Positions 10,754-20,517 are shown, counted from the first letter of the stretch. The stretch: 64,000 nt of DNA from an uncultured Pelagibacteraceae bacterium (GCA_902619675.1 CACNFA010000003.1:1-64000), one strand, 5' to 3'. Numbers and translations are program-made. The notes: generated by a model from the sequence alone, not told the origin.

Positions 10754-11059
10754 ATGAAAAAATTATTTTTTGGGATTTTATACACATTATTTTTAATTTC
10801 TCTGAGTGGATGTCAAACAGTTTCTAAAAAAATTGAAGATACCACTGTTCAAGAGGAAAAAGAATTAAGCAAATGGCTAAACAAACCTGAGGAAGGTCTT
10901 AAAAGTTTTTATGGCCAGCCAGATAAAATTGAATTCTTAAAAACAAGAAATAGAAATTATGTTTATATTACCGAAAAATATAAAATTAAGTGTGTACGTA
11001 AGTTTGAGGTAAATCCAAGGAATATAGTGGTTGGTTTTAGTAGTAAAAACTGCTTTTAA
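10754..11059 (+). CDS. Small lipoprotein
   Basis: Lipobox LSGC after a hydrophobic N-terminus. Confidence 0.6.
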   Translation: MKKLFFGILYTLFLISLSGCQTVSKKIEDTTVQEEKELSKWLNKPEEGLKSFYGQPDKIEFLKTRNRNYVYITEKYKIKCVRKFEVNPRNIVVGFSSKNCF

Positions 11060-11064
11060 TTACC

Positions 11065-11083
11065 TGCGGAGTAAAACTCCGCA
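11065..11083. terminator. Hairpin between convergent genes
   Basis: TGCGGAG-TAAAA-CTCCGCA. Confidence 0.6.
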
Positions 11084-11095
11084 AGTAAGGAAAAC

Positions 11096-11539
11096 TTATT
11101 TGATTTCAATAAGTCTTTTTTTCTTAATTTCTGGGATGATTTTCCTACAAGAAATAGTTAACAAACCATCTTTAAGTTCAGCACCATCTACTTTTACATC
11201 ATCAGCAATTGTAAACGATCTTGCAAAAGATCTTTGCGATATTCCTCGATGAATAACTTCATCACCATCATTTTCTACAGTTCTTTTAACGTCTTTTGTT
11301 TTTACTGTTAAAAGATTATCTTCATATTCAACTTCAACATCATCTTTGTTAAAGCCAGCAACTGCTACTTCAATAGCATACTTATCTTTGCCTGCTTTTC
11401 GGATGTTATATGGCGGGTAATTGCTTTGAATAGCAAGACTGCCATTACCTAACATAGACTCGAACTGATCAAACATATCGTCGAATCCAATGCTAAAAGG
11501 TTTAAGTGAATTAAAGATCGATAGATCCTTACTTGTCAT
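11096..11539 (-). CDS. Hsp20/alpha-crystallin small heat-shock protein (IbpA-like)
   Basis: Alpha-crystallin domain; start placed at MTSKDLS behind AAAGGAGG-ATAT-ATG rather than at the upstream ORF start. Confidence 0.92.
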   Translation of the reverse strand: MTSKDLSIFNSLKPFSIGFDDMFDQFESMLGNGSLAIQSNYPPYNIRKAGKDKYAIEVAVAGFNKDDVEVEYEDNLLTVKTKDVKRTVENDGDEVIHRGISQRSFARSFTIADDVKVDGAELKDGLLTISCRKIIPEIKKKRLIEIK

Positions 11540-11590
11540 ATATCCTCCTTTGTTAGCAAGGTTTAAAGTCAGTCCCATTTGGCAACTGAC
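11540..11590 (-). promoter_or_regulatory. Candidate ROSE-like RNA thermometer in hsp20 5' UTR
   Basis: Minus strand: GTCAGT..ACTGAC hairpin (11590-11568), then CCTTG-CTAA-CAAAGG (11561-11547) overlapping the Shine-Dalgarno AAAGGAGG. Confidence 0.5.
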
Positions 11591-11596
11591 AATAAA

Positions 11597-11625
11597 TATA
11601 TGGGAATTATTTTTATTTTTTCAAG
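11597..11625 (-). promoter_or_regulatory. Sigma-32 (RpoH)-type promoter of hsp20
   Basis: Minus strand CTTGAAA-N14-CCCATATA, close to RpoH consensus CTTGAAA-N13/14-CCCCATNT. Confidence 0.75.
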
Positions 11626-11629
11626 ATAG

Positions 11630-13714
11630 TTATTTTATAATTTTTGCAGATTTTAAAATGAAAGAATATTCCTCAGCCAATTCTGTGATCGCATTGTCGC
11701 GACCAGACATTCCACCATGACCTGCCGCTTCCATTTTGCATTTTAGCAATTGATTATTATTATCAGTTTTTAAATCTCTTAGCTTTGCTATATATTTAAC
11801 TGGCTCAGAGTAAAGAACTCGATTGTCAAACAAAGATGTAGTTATAAGCATAGGTGGATAATCTTTTTTTTCAATATTATTATATGGAGAATATGACAAA
11901 ATATATTCAAAGAATTCTTTACTTTTAATTGGATTTCCCCACATCTCCCATTCACCTGGAGTTAAAGGTAACTTTTCATTAAGCATTGTAGTCATTACAT
12001 CTACAAAAGGTACTAAAAGTAACATTGAAAAAAATAATTCTGGAGCAATGTTAGCTACACCTGAACCCGTAAGTCCCCCAGCTGAACCTCCATAAAAACA
12101 AATACCACCTTTATAAGTATATCTTTGTTCAATTAAATGGTTTGCACATGCTATATAATCTAAAAAAGTATTTTTTTTTAATTTCTTTTTACCTTCCGTA
12201 TGCCAAACGTCGCCCAAGTCGCCACCGCCCCGTACGTGAGCTATTGCAAAAGTAATACCTCTATCTATCAAACAAAATCTAGAAGCGCTAAATGATGGGG
12301 AGATGCTATGTTTGTAAGCACCATAAGCATATAGTAAGACTTTGGATTTTCCATCTTGTTTTGAATCTTTTAATCTTACTAAACTAATCGGAATCATTCG
12401 ACCATCATGAGATTTAGCTTTAATTCTTTCCACCACATATTTACTTGGATCATGTCCAGATGGAATTTCTGTTTCTTTAACTAATTTTTTTTCTTTAGTA
12501 AGGATATCATACTCATAAACTCGTCCTGGAGTTGCCATACTCTCCCAACCAACTCTAATCTTTGTTGTATTTGTATTTCTCTGCATTAATGAAATTCCTG
12601 GAACACCAATTGCTTCATCTGAAATCTTAATTTCTTCCTCTTCGTTATTTTTAATGTTTCTTATAAAAAGTTTTGGGATAGCATCAGACTTTTCTGATCT
12701 TAGAATATAATCATCTAAAAATTCTAATCCACCAATAACAGTCTCTTTTTTAGCAGGTATAAAAACTTCAAATTTATCTATTTGATTAGTCTTACATCTT
12801 AGTACTTTATAATCCCTAGCCTCTTCATTTGTGTGTACGTAAAAATAACCTTGCCATGAGTCTATCGAATAACGAACGTCATTTTTTCTTTTTTGAAAAA
12901 GAGTAGGATTAATTTCTTTAGCATCAGTGGAAAAAAAATATTCTTCAGTTGTGATGTGATCGGAAGTCCCAATAATGAAATATTTTTCATCAGAAGTAAT
13001 ACCAATACCACAAGTAAAAGTTTCATCTTTTTCCTCAAATATTAGCTGATCTTGATTGGTCGATGTTCCAAGGACATGTTTAAAAATTTGTCTTGGTCTA
13101 TGATATTGATCTAATTTTGAATAGAAAAAACTTTTGCTATCTAAAGCCCAAGTTACACTACCACTAGTATTTTCAATTATATCTTTCTCATTTTTTCCAG
13201 TTCTAAGATCTCTTAAATAAATCGTATAATATTCCGATCCCTTTAAATCGAGAGAATAAGCAAAAAAATTATCACAATAAGAAGTACTCACAGTTCCAAC
13301 CCCAAAGTATTCTGAACCGGATTTCTTCTTTTCTAAATCACCATCAAAAAAAACTTCCTCAGGCTTAGAGCCATCAATGAGTTGCCTTATTCTTTTACCG
13401 TAATTACCTTTGGCCTCTGTTTTAGACCAATAATAATATCTTTTATCTTTATATTTTAATCCAGTATCGTCTAATTTAATTTTTCCTTTGATTTCTTTGA
13501 ATAAATTTTTCTGTAGTTCTTTTACGTCTGCAAAGTAATCTTCGGTTATTTTGTTGTTAGCTTCTATGTAATCTTTGACTTCAGTATTCAATTTTTTTGG
13601 GTCCTTTAAAACATCAAGGATATTTGGTTGATCTACCCAAGAATAATCATCTTCTAGTGGAATGCCGTGATAATTTTTCTTAGTCTTTATTTTTTTAAGT
13701 TTTGGTATATTCAT
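11630..13714 (-). CDS. ptrB: S9 prolyl oligopeptidase / oligopeptidase B
   Basis: 694 aa; GGSAGG nucleophile elbow, HVRGGGDLGDVWH, C-terminal AAGHGGMSGR. Confidence 0.9.
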   Translation of the reverse strand: MNIPKLKKIKTKKNYHGIPLEDDYSWVDQPNILDVLKDPKKLNTEVKDYIEANNKITEDYFADVKELQKNLFKEIKGKIKLDDTGLKYKDKRYYYWSKTEAKGNYGKRIRQLIDGSKPEEVFFDGDLEKKKSGSEYFGVGTVSTSYCDNFFAYSLDLKGSEYYTIYLRDLRTGKNEKDIIENTSGSVTWALDSKSFFYSKLDQYHRPRQIFKHVLGTSTNQDQLIFEEKDETFTCGIGITSDEKYFIIGTSDHITTEEYFFSTDAKEINPTLFQKRKNDVRYSIDSWQGYFYVHTNEEARDYKVLRCKTNQIDKFEVFIPAKKETVIGGLEFLDDYILRSEKSDAIPKLFIRNIKNNEEEEIKISDEAIGVPGISLMQRNTNTTKIRVGWESMATPGRVYEYDILTKEKKLVKETEIPSGHDPSKYVVERIKAKSHDGRMIPISLVRLKDSKQDGKSKVLLYAYGAYKHSISPSFSASRFCLIDRGITFAIAHVRGGGDLGDVWHTEGKKKLKKNTFLDYIACANHLIEQRYTYKGGICFYGGSAGGLTGSGVANIAPELFFSMLLLVPFVDVMTTMLNEKLPLTPGEWEMWGNPIKSKEFFEYILSYSPYNNIEKKDYPPMLITTSLFDNRVLYSEPVKYIAKLRDLKTDNNNQLLKCKMEAAGHGGMSGRDNAITELAEEYSFILKSAKIIK

Positions 13715-13727
13715 ATATGGAAATTAT

Positions 13728-14240
13728 ATGAATTTGTTTTTATTAGGAATTATCATATTTGTCATCGTTTATTTATTTTTAAATTGGTTTGCAAAAACTA
13801 GTTCAAAGAAAATAGCTACTACCATAAAAAAAATCGCAATTTATATATCTTTAATTCTTGCTGTTCTATTTACAATAGGTGGTAAATTCATTTTTAGTCT
13901 ACCAATGTGGTTGATTTTACTCTCTGGGCTTAAGATAAAAGGATTTACTGTGCTACAATTTTATCAACTTTTTAAATTAATCCAGTTCATGAAAAACAAT
14001 GCTGGAAGGTTTTCACAAGGACAATTCGGACAATCCCCTGGCTCATCAAGTCTTACATCAGAAGAGGCTTATAAATTATTGGGTCTTAAAAAAGGAGCAA
14101 GCAAAGAAGAGGTGTTGAAAGCTGCTAATCAGCTTCAAAAAAAAATCCATCCAGATATGAATAGAGATGTTAAAACTGAGAGGTTAAGCCAACTAGTTAA
14201 TGAGGCAAAAGATAAAATCATTAAAAGTGATTTTAGTTAA
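13728..14240 (+). CDS. Membrane-anchored J-domain protein
   Basis: N-terminal TM, C-terminal EEAYKLLGLKKGASKEEV...HPD. Confidence 0.85.
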   Translation: MNLFLLGIIIFVIVYLFLNWFAKTSSKKIATTIKKIAIYISLILAVLFTIGGKFIFSLPMWLILLSGLKIKGFTVLQFYQLFKLIQFMKNNAGRFSQGQFGQSPGSSSLTSEEAYKLLGLKKGASKEEVLKAANQLQKKIHPDMNRDVKTERLSQLVNEAKDKIIKSDFS

Positions 14241-15192
14241 GTAATAGATTAATCGATTTATCAAATACTTGATCAAAAGAAATCTTTTCAGCACCTAAAG
14301 TATCATGAGTTGTACTTTCCTCTGTCTCGCCCTCAGGAACAATTATTTCAATGTTTTCAGAATATTTACCATAAGCTTGAACCGGACTATCCATAAATAG
14401 AGCTAGACATTTTATATTTAATGCAGATGAGATATGAAGCCATCCAGTGTCGTTACCAATATATAAATCACAATTTTTAATAATTGGTAGTGTTTCTTTA
14501 ATTTTTAAGTCTTTAAATGAAGTGCATTTATCTTTTATATTTGAATTAAAAATTTCACTAATCAGCTCTATGTCGTTTTTACCAGCAGCAATGTAAAATT
14601 TAGATGGCACTATTTCATTTATCTTTTCGCATAATTTAATATAGTTTTTTATAGACCACCTTTTTGTAGGTCCGCTAGCAGAAATACCCAAACAAATATG
14701 TTTAAATCCTTTAGTAAATTTACTCCTAGTTTTTTCAATTTTTTCTTTATTAAGTTGCAAGTTTGGCTGTGTGGAAATAATTGCACCCAACTCATGCTCA
14801 GTAAAGATTTTCGCAGAAGTCACAATATTATCTTTTTTTCTAAATAATGGATATTGAGATATTTTTTTGATCCCAGCTAGTTTTGAAATTAAAAAATATC
14901 TTAATGAACTACTGAAGATAAATACTTTATCGAATTTTTTTTCTCTTAATTTTTTCGCAAGATCAAAAAAGCCAGATAAACCGTCGTGAGATCCAGTGTT
15001 TGTGCTTGTTCTTTCTAAAGTGATAATCTCATTAATTTGCTCATCATCAATTAAAAGATCGCTTGCTCTTGAATTCTCTTTCACCAAAAGGGAGACCGGT
15101 GAATTGTAATTTTTAGAGATTGCATGGATATATGGAAGATAAATAACCATATCTCCCATACCAATTTTTGGTTGTATTACTAAAACTTTCAT
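14233..15192 (-). CDS. Glycosyltransferase family 9 (heptosyltransferase-like)
   Basis: IQPKIGMGDMVIYLPYIHAI; IGNDTGWLHISSAL. Confidence 0.85.
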   Translation of the reverse strand: MKVLVIQPKIGMGDMVIYLPYIHAISKNYNSPVSLLVKENSRASDLLIDDEQINEIITLERTSTNTGSHDGLSGFFDLAKKLREKKFDKVFIFSSSLRYFLISKLAGIKKISQYPLFRKKDNIVTSAKIFTEHELGAIISTQPNLQLNKEKIEKTRSKFTKGFKHICLGISASGPTKRWSIKNYIKLCEKINEIVPSKFYIAAGKNDIELISEIFNSNIKDKCTSFKDLKIKETLPIIKNCDLYIGNDTGWLHISSALNIKCLALFMDSPVQAYGKYSENIEIIVPEGETEESTTHDTLGAEKISFDQVFDKSINLLLN

Positions 15193-15236
15193 TTTAATTT
15201 TTAATATAACTTAGATAAAATAATTTAGGTAAGATT

Positions 15237-16121
15237 ATGATCAAAAAAGGGGTTTACGCCGCGAGTTTGAGTATCCTTAACAAGGAAAAAACTTTAAATA
15301 TCGATTTAACAATTAATCATGCAGTTGATGCAATCAAAAATGGCTTACATGGTGTATTTTTTTTTGGTTCAACTGGACAAAGTCAATTAATTTCTATTAC
15401 AGAAAAAAAAGAATTTATCGCAAAAATCTCAAATCATAAAATGAGAAAACAATTTTTTTTAGGCACGGGATGTAATTCTCTTAATGAAAATATAGATTTA
15501 ATAAAATATGCAATGGAATATGACTTTAGGGATTTTTTAATCATGCCTCCAGCTTATTATAAAGGAAACACTGATGATGGTGTGTTAGACTTTTACTCAA
15601 GTATTATAAAATCAGCACCAAAAATAAAAATTATTCTTTATAATTTTGAAAAACTAAGTGGCTATAAGTTTTCTTCTGAAGCAATTACAAGATTAGTTAA
15701 ATTATTTCCAGAAAATATAGTAGGCTGCAAAGATTCGAGTTATAACTTATTTGAGACATTAAAATTAAAAAACTTTTTAATGTTTCCTGGTTCAGAAGCA
15801 AAATTATTAAAAGGCTTAAAACTTGGATGCTCTGGATGCATCTCAGCTGTAACGAATGTTACACATTCACTTGCTAGGCAAGTATTTGATGATTTTGAAG
15901 GTAGGAAAAATCAAACTAAAAATGAGCAATTAATTGCAGTAAGAGAAACTTTTGATCAATATAATTTGATATCAGCATTGCATAGTTTTCATTCGTTAAA
16001 AGACCAAAATTATAGGAATATACTACCTCCACTAACTTTACTGAGTGAAGATAAACAAAAGGAACTTATTAAAAAATTGAAAGGATTAAAATTTACATTG
16101 GAAAAAAATAAAGCAGCATAA
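15237..16121 (+). CDS. DapA/NAL-family lyase (dihydrodipicolinate synthase-like)
   Basis: FFGSTGQSQLIS; ILYNFEKLSG; VGCKDSS. Confidence 0.85.
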   Translation: MIKKGVYAASLSILNKEKTLNIDLTINHAVDAIKNGLHGVFFFGSTGQSQLISITEKKEFIAKISNHKMRKQFFLGTGCNSLNENIDLIKYAMEYDFRDFLIMPPAYYKGNTDDGVLDFYSSIIKSAPKIKIILYNFEKLSGYKFSSEAITRLVKLFPENIVGCKDSSYNLFETLKLKNFLMFPGSEAKLLKGLKLGCSGCISAVTNVTHSLARQVFDDFEGRKNQTKNEQLIAVRETFDQYNLISALHSFHSLKDQNYRNILPPLTLLSEDKQKELIKKLKGLKFTLEKNKAA

Positions 16122-16123
16122 AC

Positions 16124-17329
16124 ATGATTCTAGCAAGGATATTTTCAAAAATTTATAAAAAAGGAGGCATAATATTAATTGATGCCAGGGGACAAAAATA
16201 TATTTGCGGAAATCCAAAAAAAGAAAAACCAATTACATTAAAACTTTTAAAAGGTAATTTAGAATGGAAATTATTAATTGATCCTGAACTAGAATTTCCT
16301 GAGGCATATATGAGAAATGAGATCATTATTGAAAATGCATCTTTAAAAGATTTTTTAATGGACTTAATAAAAAATCTTGGTAGAAATGAACTTTCAACAG
16401 CGAGCTTAATCACAAAAAAAATCTATCAAGCTTGGAGATATCTAACAAACTTTAATTTACCTGGTAAGTCCCGAAAAAATATAGAGCATCATTATGATAT
16501 TGGTGGAAAAAAAGGTGAACAACTTTATGATATTTTCTTAGATACGAAGCATAGATTGTATTCGTGCGCTTACTGGAAAGACGACACTAAAACTCTCGAA
16601 GATGCTCAGCAAAATAAAATAGAACATATTGTAAAAAAACTTGATATTAAAGAGGGTTCAAAAGTTCTTGAAGTTGGTTGTGGTTGGGGTGGTATGGCAC
16701 TTGAAATAGCTAAACAAAAAAACTGTGAAGTCACCGGTATTTCTTTAAGCAAAAATCAAATTATGTATTGTAAAGAAAAGGCAAAGGAGCTTGGATTAGA
16801 CAATCAAGTAAAATTTGAACTAATCGATTATAGAGAAGTGAAAGGAAATTATGATAGGATTTACTCAGTTGGTATGTTTGAACATGTAGGTAAAAAATTT
16901 TACTCTACTTTTTTTAAAACAATGAATCGATTACTGAAAGATGATGGTCTATTTTTGTTGCACACAATTGGAGTAGTAGACAAACCATCGCCTCCTAATA
17001 AGTTTATAAATAAATATATTTTTCCAGGGGGAGTCTGTCCATCTTTTAGCCAAATAATAACGCCTTTAGAAAAGACAGGATTAATAGTAGCAGATTCTGA
17101 GACACTTATAAGACATTACGATAAAACATTAGAAAGCTGGTTAGAAAGGTTCTTAAATAAAAAAAATCTTGTCAAAGATTTGTTTGACGAAAAATTTGTA
17201 AAAATGTGGGAATTTTATTTAGCTAGCTGTGCCGCTGCCTTTAGATATCGTGATCTTGTTGTTTTTCAATTACAAATTGTCAAGAACTTTCAATCAGCTC
17301 ATAGAACAAGAGACTATATATATTCATAA
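16124..17329 (+). CDS. Cyclopropane-fatty-acyl-phospholipid synthase family
   Basis: HHYDIGG...LYDIFLD...YSCAYW; VLEVGCGWGGMALEIA. Confidence 0.92.
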   Translation: MILARIFSKIYKKGGIILIDARGQKYICGNPKKEKPITLKLLKGNLEWKLLIDPELEFPEAYMRNEIIIENASLKDFLMDLIKNLGRNELSTASLITKKIYQAWRYLTNFNLPGKSRKNIEHHYDIGGKKGEQLYDIFLDTKHRLYSCAYWKDDTKTLEDAQQNKIEHIVKKLDIKEGSKVLEVGCGWGGMALEIAKQKNCEVTGISLSKNQIMYCKEKAKELGLDNQVKFELIDYREVKGNYDRIYSVGMFEHVGKKFYSTFFKTMNRLLKDDGLFLLHTIGVVDKPSPPNKFINKYIFPGGVCPSFSQIITPLEKTGLIVADSETLIRHYDKTLESWLERFLNKKNLVKDLFDEKFVKMWEFYLASCAAAFRYRDLVVFQLQIVKNFQSAHRTRDYIYS

Positions 17330-17332
17330 AAA

Positions 17333-17353
17333 CTGTTATTAAATTAGTAACAG
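17333..17353 (+). promoter_or_regulatory. Hairpin directly upstream of the Lys-rich ORF start codon
   Basis: CTGTTA-TTAAATTAG-TAACAG, 1 nt before ATG 17355. Confidence 0.4.
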
Positions 17354-17354
17354 C

Positions 17355-18590
17355 ATGAAAAGAAAGAAAAAAAAACTTAAGAAAAATAAGTCAATTAAAT
17401 CAAAAAGACTTAAATCTAGAAAATCTGTTAAAAAAAGAAAAAAAGTTTTTAAAAAAAAATCAAAAAAAAATAGAACTGTCAAAAAAAGAAGAAAAAAAAC
17501 TAAGATTCGAAAAAAGAAAATTATTTCATCAAGAACAAAACTTAAAACACAAAAAACAAGAACAAAACTTAAAACTCAAAAAACAAGAATGGTGGTTTCG
17601 AGCATTTTAAGTTTAAGTGATAAAATTAAATCAATGTTAAGATTTAATTTTAATCTAGATAAATCTCTACAGAATTTTTTTCAAGGTATTTCAAATAGAG
17701 TTTTAAATATAAAGAAAGTCATTCAAGAGGAAAGAGAAAAACAAAAACGAGAAAAAATAAAGGAAATGGAGAGAGAAAAAAAAGAGACCAAGAAACGTTT
17801 TATGCAACAAGAGGAAATAGCATTAAAAGCAAAAGCTTTGGAGCTTAAAGAGGAAAAAGAATTAAGTCGTCAATTATCAATCGATCTAAAAAGATTTTTA
17901 CGCGAGGATCAAGCTGAACTTAGAAGAGAGCGGGCAGAAAAACAAAGGAGGTTTTTAGAACAGATTAAACTTGAAAAGAAAATTAAGGGTTTTGTTCTTA
18001 GAGAGGAAAAAGAGGTTCAAGCTCTTTCAAAATATGTTTTAAATCAACAAAGAGAGTCCTACGAAGAAGTCAAGCTCCGAATAGACAAGATTAAAGAAAA
18101 ATATAAAGCTTTAAGACAACAAAAAGTTGAAGAAGCAATTAGAGAACGACTATCTCAATTTGGTGTAGAAGTAAAAGATAGTGATACTAAAGAAATATTA
18201 TTAGAGAAAGAGAGAGTTTATAATGAGGAGAGAGAGAAGGTAGAGTATGCATTAGAGTCTTTCTATAGGGCTTCCCATTCACTTTGTTTCATGATTTCAA
18301 AAAGGTATTTAAGCAAACACCTGCCAATAATGAGGTGTATAGACAAAAGGATTGAAGAGTCAGCAATATATATAAAATGGGATGATACTCCTGAAGATGA
18401 GTGGCTCATTTGCATTTATTTAAAAGATGACTCTCCCACTGAGGGGATTGTTATTGAGGACAAGACCGATCCAGAAAAAAATATTTCAAAAGAATTTCAG
18501 AAAGATCAGATTTTTAATGCATCGGATTTTATGGTTGACTCACTTACTGCTTTACTTGAGAGAGAAAGAAATAAAAAAAAAGCTAGTTGA
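17355..18590 (+). CDS. Protein with Lys/Arg-rich N-terminal tail followed by a coiled-coil region
   Basis: First ~75 residues dominated by K/R; remainder E/K/R-rich coiled-coil-like. Confidence 0.8.
   Translation: MKRKKKKLKKNKSIKSKRLKSRKSVKKRKKVFKKKSKKNRTVKKRRKKTKIRKKKIISSRTKLKTQKTRTKLKTQKTRMVVSSILSLSDKIKSMLRFNFNLDKSLQNFFQGISNRVLNIKKVIQEEREKQKREKIKEMEREKKETKKRFMQQEEIALKAKALELKEEKELSRQLSIDLKRFLREDQAELRRERAEKQRRFLEQIKLEKKIKGFVLREEKEVQALSKYVLNQQRESYEEVKLRIDKIKEKYKALRQQKVEEAIRERLSQFGVEVKDSDTKEILLEKERVYNEEREKVEYALESFYRASHSLCFMISKRYLSKHLPIMRCIDKRIEESAIYIKWDDTPEDEWLICIYLKDDSPTEGIVIEDKTDPEKNISKEFQKDQIFNASDFMVDSLTALLERERNKKKAS
17531..17584 (+). repeat. Two tandem 27-bp repeats encoding RTKLKTQKT
   Basis: AAGAACAAAACTTAAAACACAAAAAAC / AAGAACAAAACTTAAAACTCAAAAAAC, one mismatch. 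Confidence 0.9.
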
Positions 18591-19662
18591 TGAGATCATT
18601 TAATTTTTTAATCTCACCAATTTTAAATATAATTGCCTCTTCTTTTTTGTAACCAAATTTTTCGGCATTTTCTTTAAACCTTACAGGAGGTTCCCATATC
18701 GGTTCCAAACTTAATATTGCTGTTCCCCAATGCATTCCTATAATTTTTTTTACTTTTAAATCTTTCATTAAAGATAAAAGTTCTTCAGGATTTGCGTGAG
18801 CTGTAGATTTGTCCTTGACTGGAACAATTGGATAAAAATTGTAGGCGCCCAAATTTCCAAAACCCAGATCGATAGGGCCAAACTTTTTTCCTAATTCCTT
18901 GTAAAAGGGTGCTGGTCCAGTATCGCAAGCAAAAAAGATTTTTTTATCTTTGTATTCAATTAAAAAGCTCCCCCAAAGTGATCTATTTGTATTTCCATCT
19001 CCCCAGATCCACCGTTTGGACCAATGTTGACTTGGAAGCATTGTAATCGTGATTTCATCATTAATTTTGATTTTATCAAACCAATCCATTTCTTTAACAG
19101 TATCTTTTCTATATCCATTTTTTGTGAAATACTTTCCAAGCTTAAGAGGCACAAGAACTTTAGCATTTTTATAAGGAAAGTTTTTTATCGTACGAATACT
19201 CATGTGATCATAATGATTGTGTGTCAGTAAAAATAAATCTATTTTGGGAAGTTCTTTAAGATTCAAAGGGGACTCCACGTATTTTTTGGGACCAAATACC
19301 ATAGGTCCATAATTCTTTTCGAAAACTGGATCAGTAATAATTGTAGTATTTCCAAGTTTAATTATAAAGCTCGCGTGATCAAGCCACATCACGTATGAGT
19401 CAGATTTATGTTTTTCTAGATTTTTTAAAACTATATCTTTATCAATTACATGTTCAGGTGGATAATCGATCTTAAGTTTCTTCTTTTCCTCCCTAAAAAC
19501 TTTCCAATTCCATTTAAAATTAGGATCTCTCTTTGGACCCCCTTCAAGATTTCTAAAAGCATATAATTTTCCGTCTTTATAAATATGATGATAAGGTTTT
19601 TCCATAGCTTTTAAATTAATACTAAATAAAAATAATATACACAGAATAAGGGGTATTCGCAT
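18583..19662 (-). CDS. Metallo-beta-lactamase fold hydrolase (UlaG/NAPE-PLD-like)
   Basis: LTHNHYDHMS; signal peptide MRIPLILCILFLFSINLKA; start at ATG 19662 preferred over TTG at 19683. Confidence 0.85.
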   Translation of the reverse strand: MRIPLILCILFLFSINLKAMEKPYHHIYKDGKLYAFRNLEGGPKRDPNFKWNWKVFREEKKKLKIDYPPEHVIDKDIVLKNLEKHKSDSYVMWLDHASFIIKLGNTTIITDPVFEKNYGPMVFGPKKYVESPLNLKELPKIDLFLLTHNHYDHMSIRTIKNFPYKNAKVLVPLKLGKYFTKNGYRKDTVKEMDWFDKIKINDEITITMLPSQHWSKRWIWGDGNTNRSLWGSFLIEYKDKKIFFACDTGPAPFYKELGKKFGPIDLGFGNLGAYNFYPIVPVKDKSTAHANPEELLSLMKDLKVKKIIGMHWGTAILSLEPIWEPPVRFKENAEKFGYKKEEAIIFKIGEIKKLNDLIN

Positions 19663-19672
19663 ACCCCTTATT
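19645..19672 (-). promoter_or_regulatory. 12-bp perfect hairpin overlapping the start codon of the MBL-fold gene
   Basis: Minus strand AATAAGGGGTAT-GCGA-ATACCCCTTATT; ATG spans stem/loop. Confidence 0.55.
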
Positions 19673-19700
19673 AGCACAGACAATTAAATTTAAAAGGAAA

Positions 19701-19904
19701 TTAAATATCTGAACAGTTAGATTTATTTATTCTCTTATCAAATGATTTAATCGCTTCTTCTGAGACAACCCAAACATACGAGCTTTCTTTTAAACCATTC
19801 TCATCAGCAGCTGTACATCTTTTTCCAAATTTTACTTTGGCCATGTTGCCTCCTGCACAATTAGTTAACATTAGCAACAAAATTAAAGTAGATAATATTT
19901 TCAT
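19701..19904 (-). CDS. Small lipoprotein
   Basis: 67 aa, lipobox LTNCAGG. Confidence 0.6.
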   Translation of the reverse strand: MKILSTLILLLMLTNCAGGNMAKVKFGKRCTAADENGLKESSYVWVVSEEAIKSFDKRINKSNCSDI

Positions 19905-20012
19905 ATTTTAAAGTTAGACTTAGAGTCTGTGCTTAGCTTGGCAAAATTTGGACCAAAAAAAGAAATTGAAACTTTATTGAATAAGATAAACTTTAGCTTT
20001 ATGATTAAAATT

Positions 20013-20405
20013 ATGTCTAAAAGCCATATTTACAAACTGAAAGTATTTGTTGAAGACGTTGATTTTGGTCGCGTGTTTTACTCTAGGTACCTTCAGTATA
20101 TTGAAAGGGCTAGGACAGAACTTATCCACGAAAAATTTGGACTTACTTTAACTCAACTTATGAATGAGCATGAAATAATGTTTGTCGTTAGAGAATGCAA
20201 TATAAAATATCTAAAATCTGCAGTTTTTGAGGATAATTTAAGTATCGAAACAACAGTTTTAAAAAAAACTAACGTAAGATTAAATTTGCTTCAAGAAGTT
20301 AAAAGAGATGGGGAAGTTCTTGTTAGCGCAGAAGTGGAGCTAGCAGTAGTAGATCGAAGTGGGTCAATAAAAAAACTTTCTAAAGATTTTTTCACAAAAA
20401 TTTAA
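20013..20405 (+). CDS. ybgC: Acyl-CoA thioesterase, YbgC/4HBT family
   Basis: EDVDFGRVFYSRYLQYIERARTELI; start at MSKSHIYK. Confidence 0.85.
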   Translation: MSKSHIYKLKVFVEDVDFGRVFYSRYLQYIERARTELIHEKFGLTLTQLMNEHEIMFVVRECNIKYLKSAVFEDNLSIETTVLKKTNVRLNLLQEVKRDGEVLVSAEVELAVVDRSGSIKKLSKDFFTKI

Positions 20406-20517
20406 ATTTGGCTAAGAAACGCCTAATATCTGCCTAAATTTTCGTTATAAGCTATATTCAACTCAAGTTTGCATATTCAGCAATACTCATAGGGTTAAAA
20501 ATAAACTAAAAAGAGTT

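Noticed and set aside
17531-17584. CRISPR or other repeat array in the Lys-rich gene
   Set aside because: Only two contiguous in-frame 27-bp copies without spacers
18583-19683. TTG start at 19683 for the MBL-fold gene
   Set aside because: ATG at 19662 gives a good signal peptide; the upstream extension has no supporting SD
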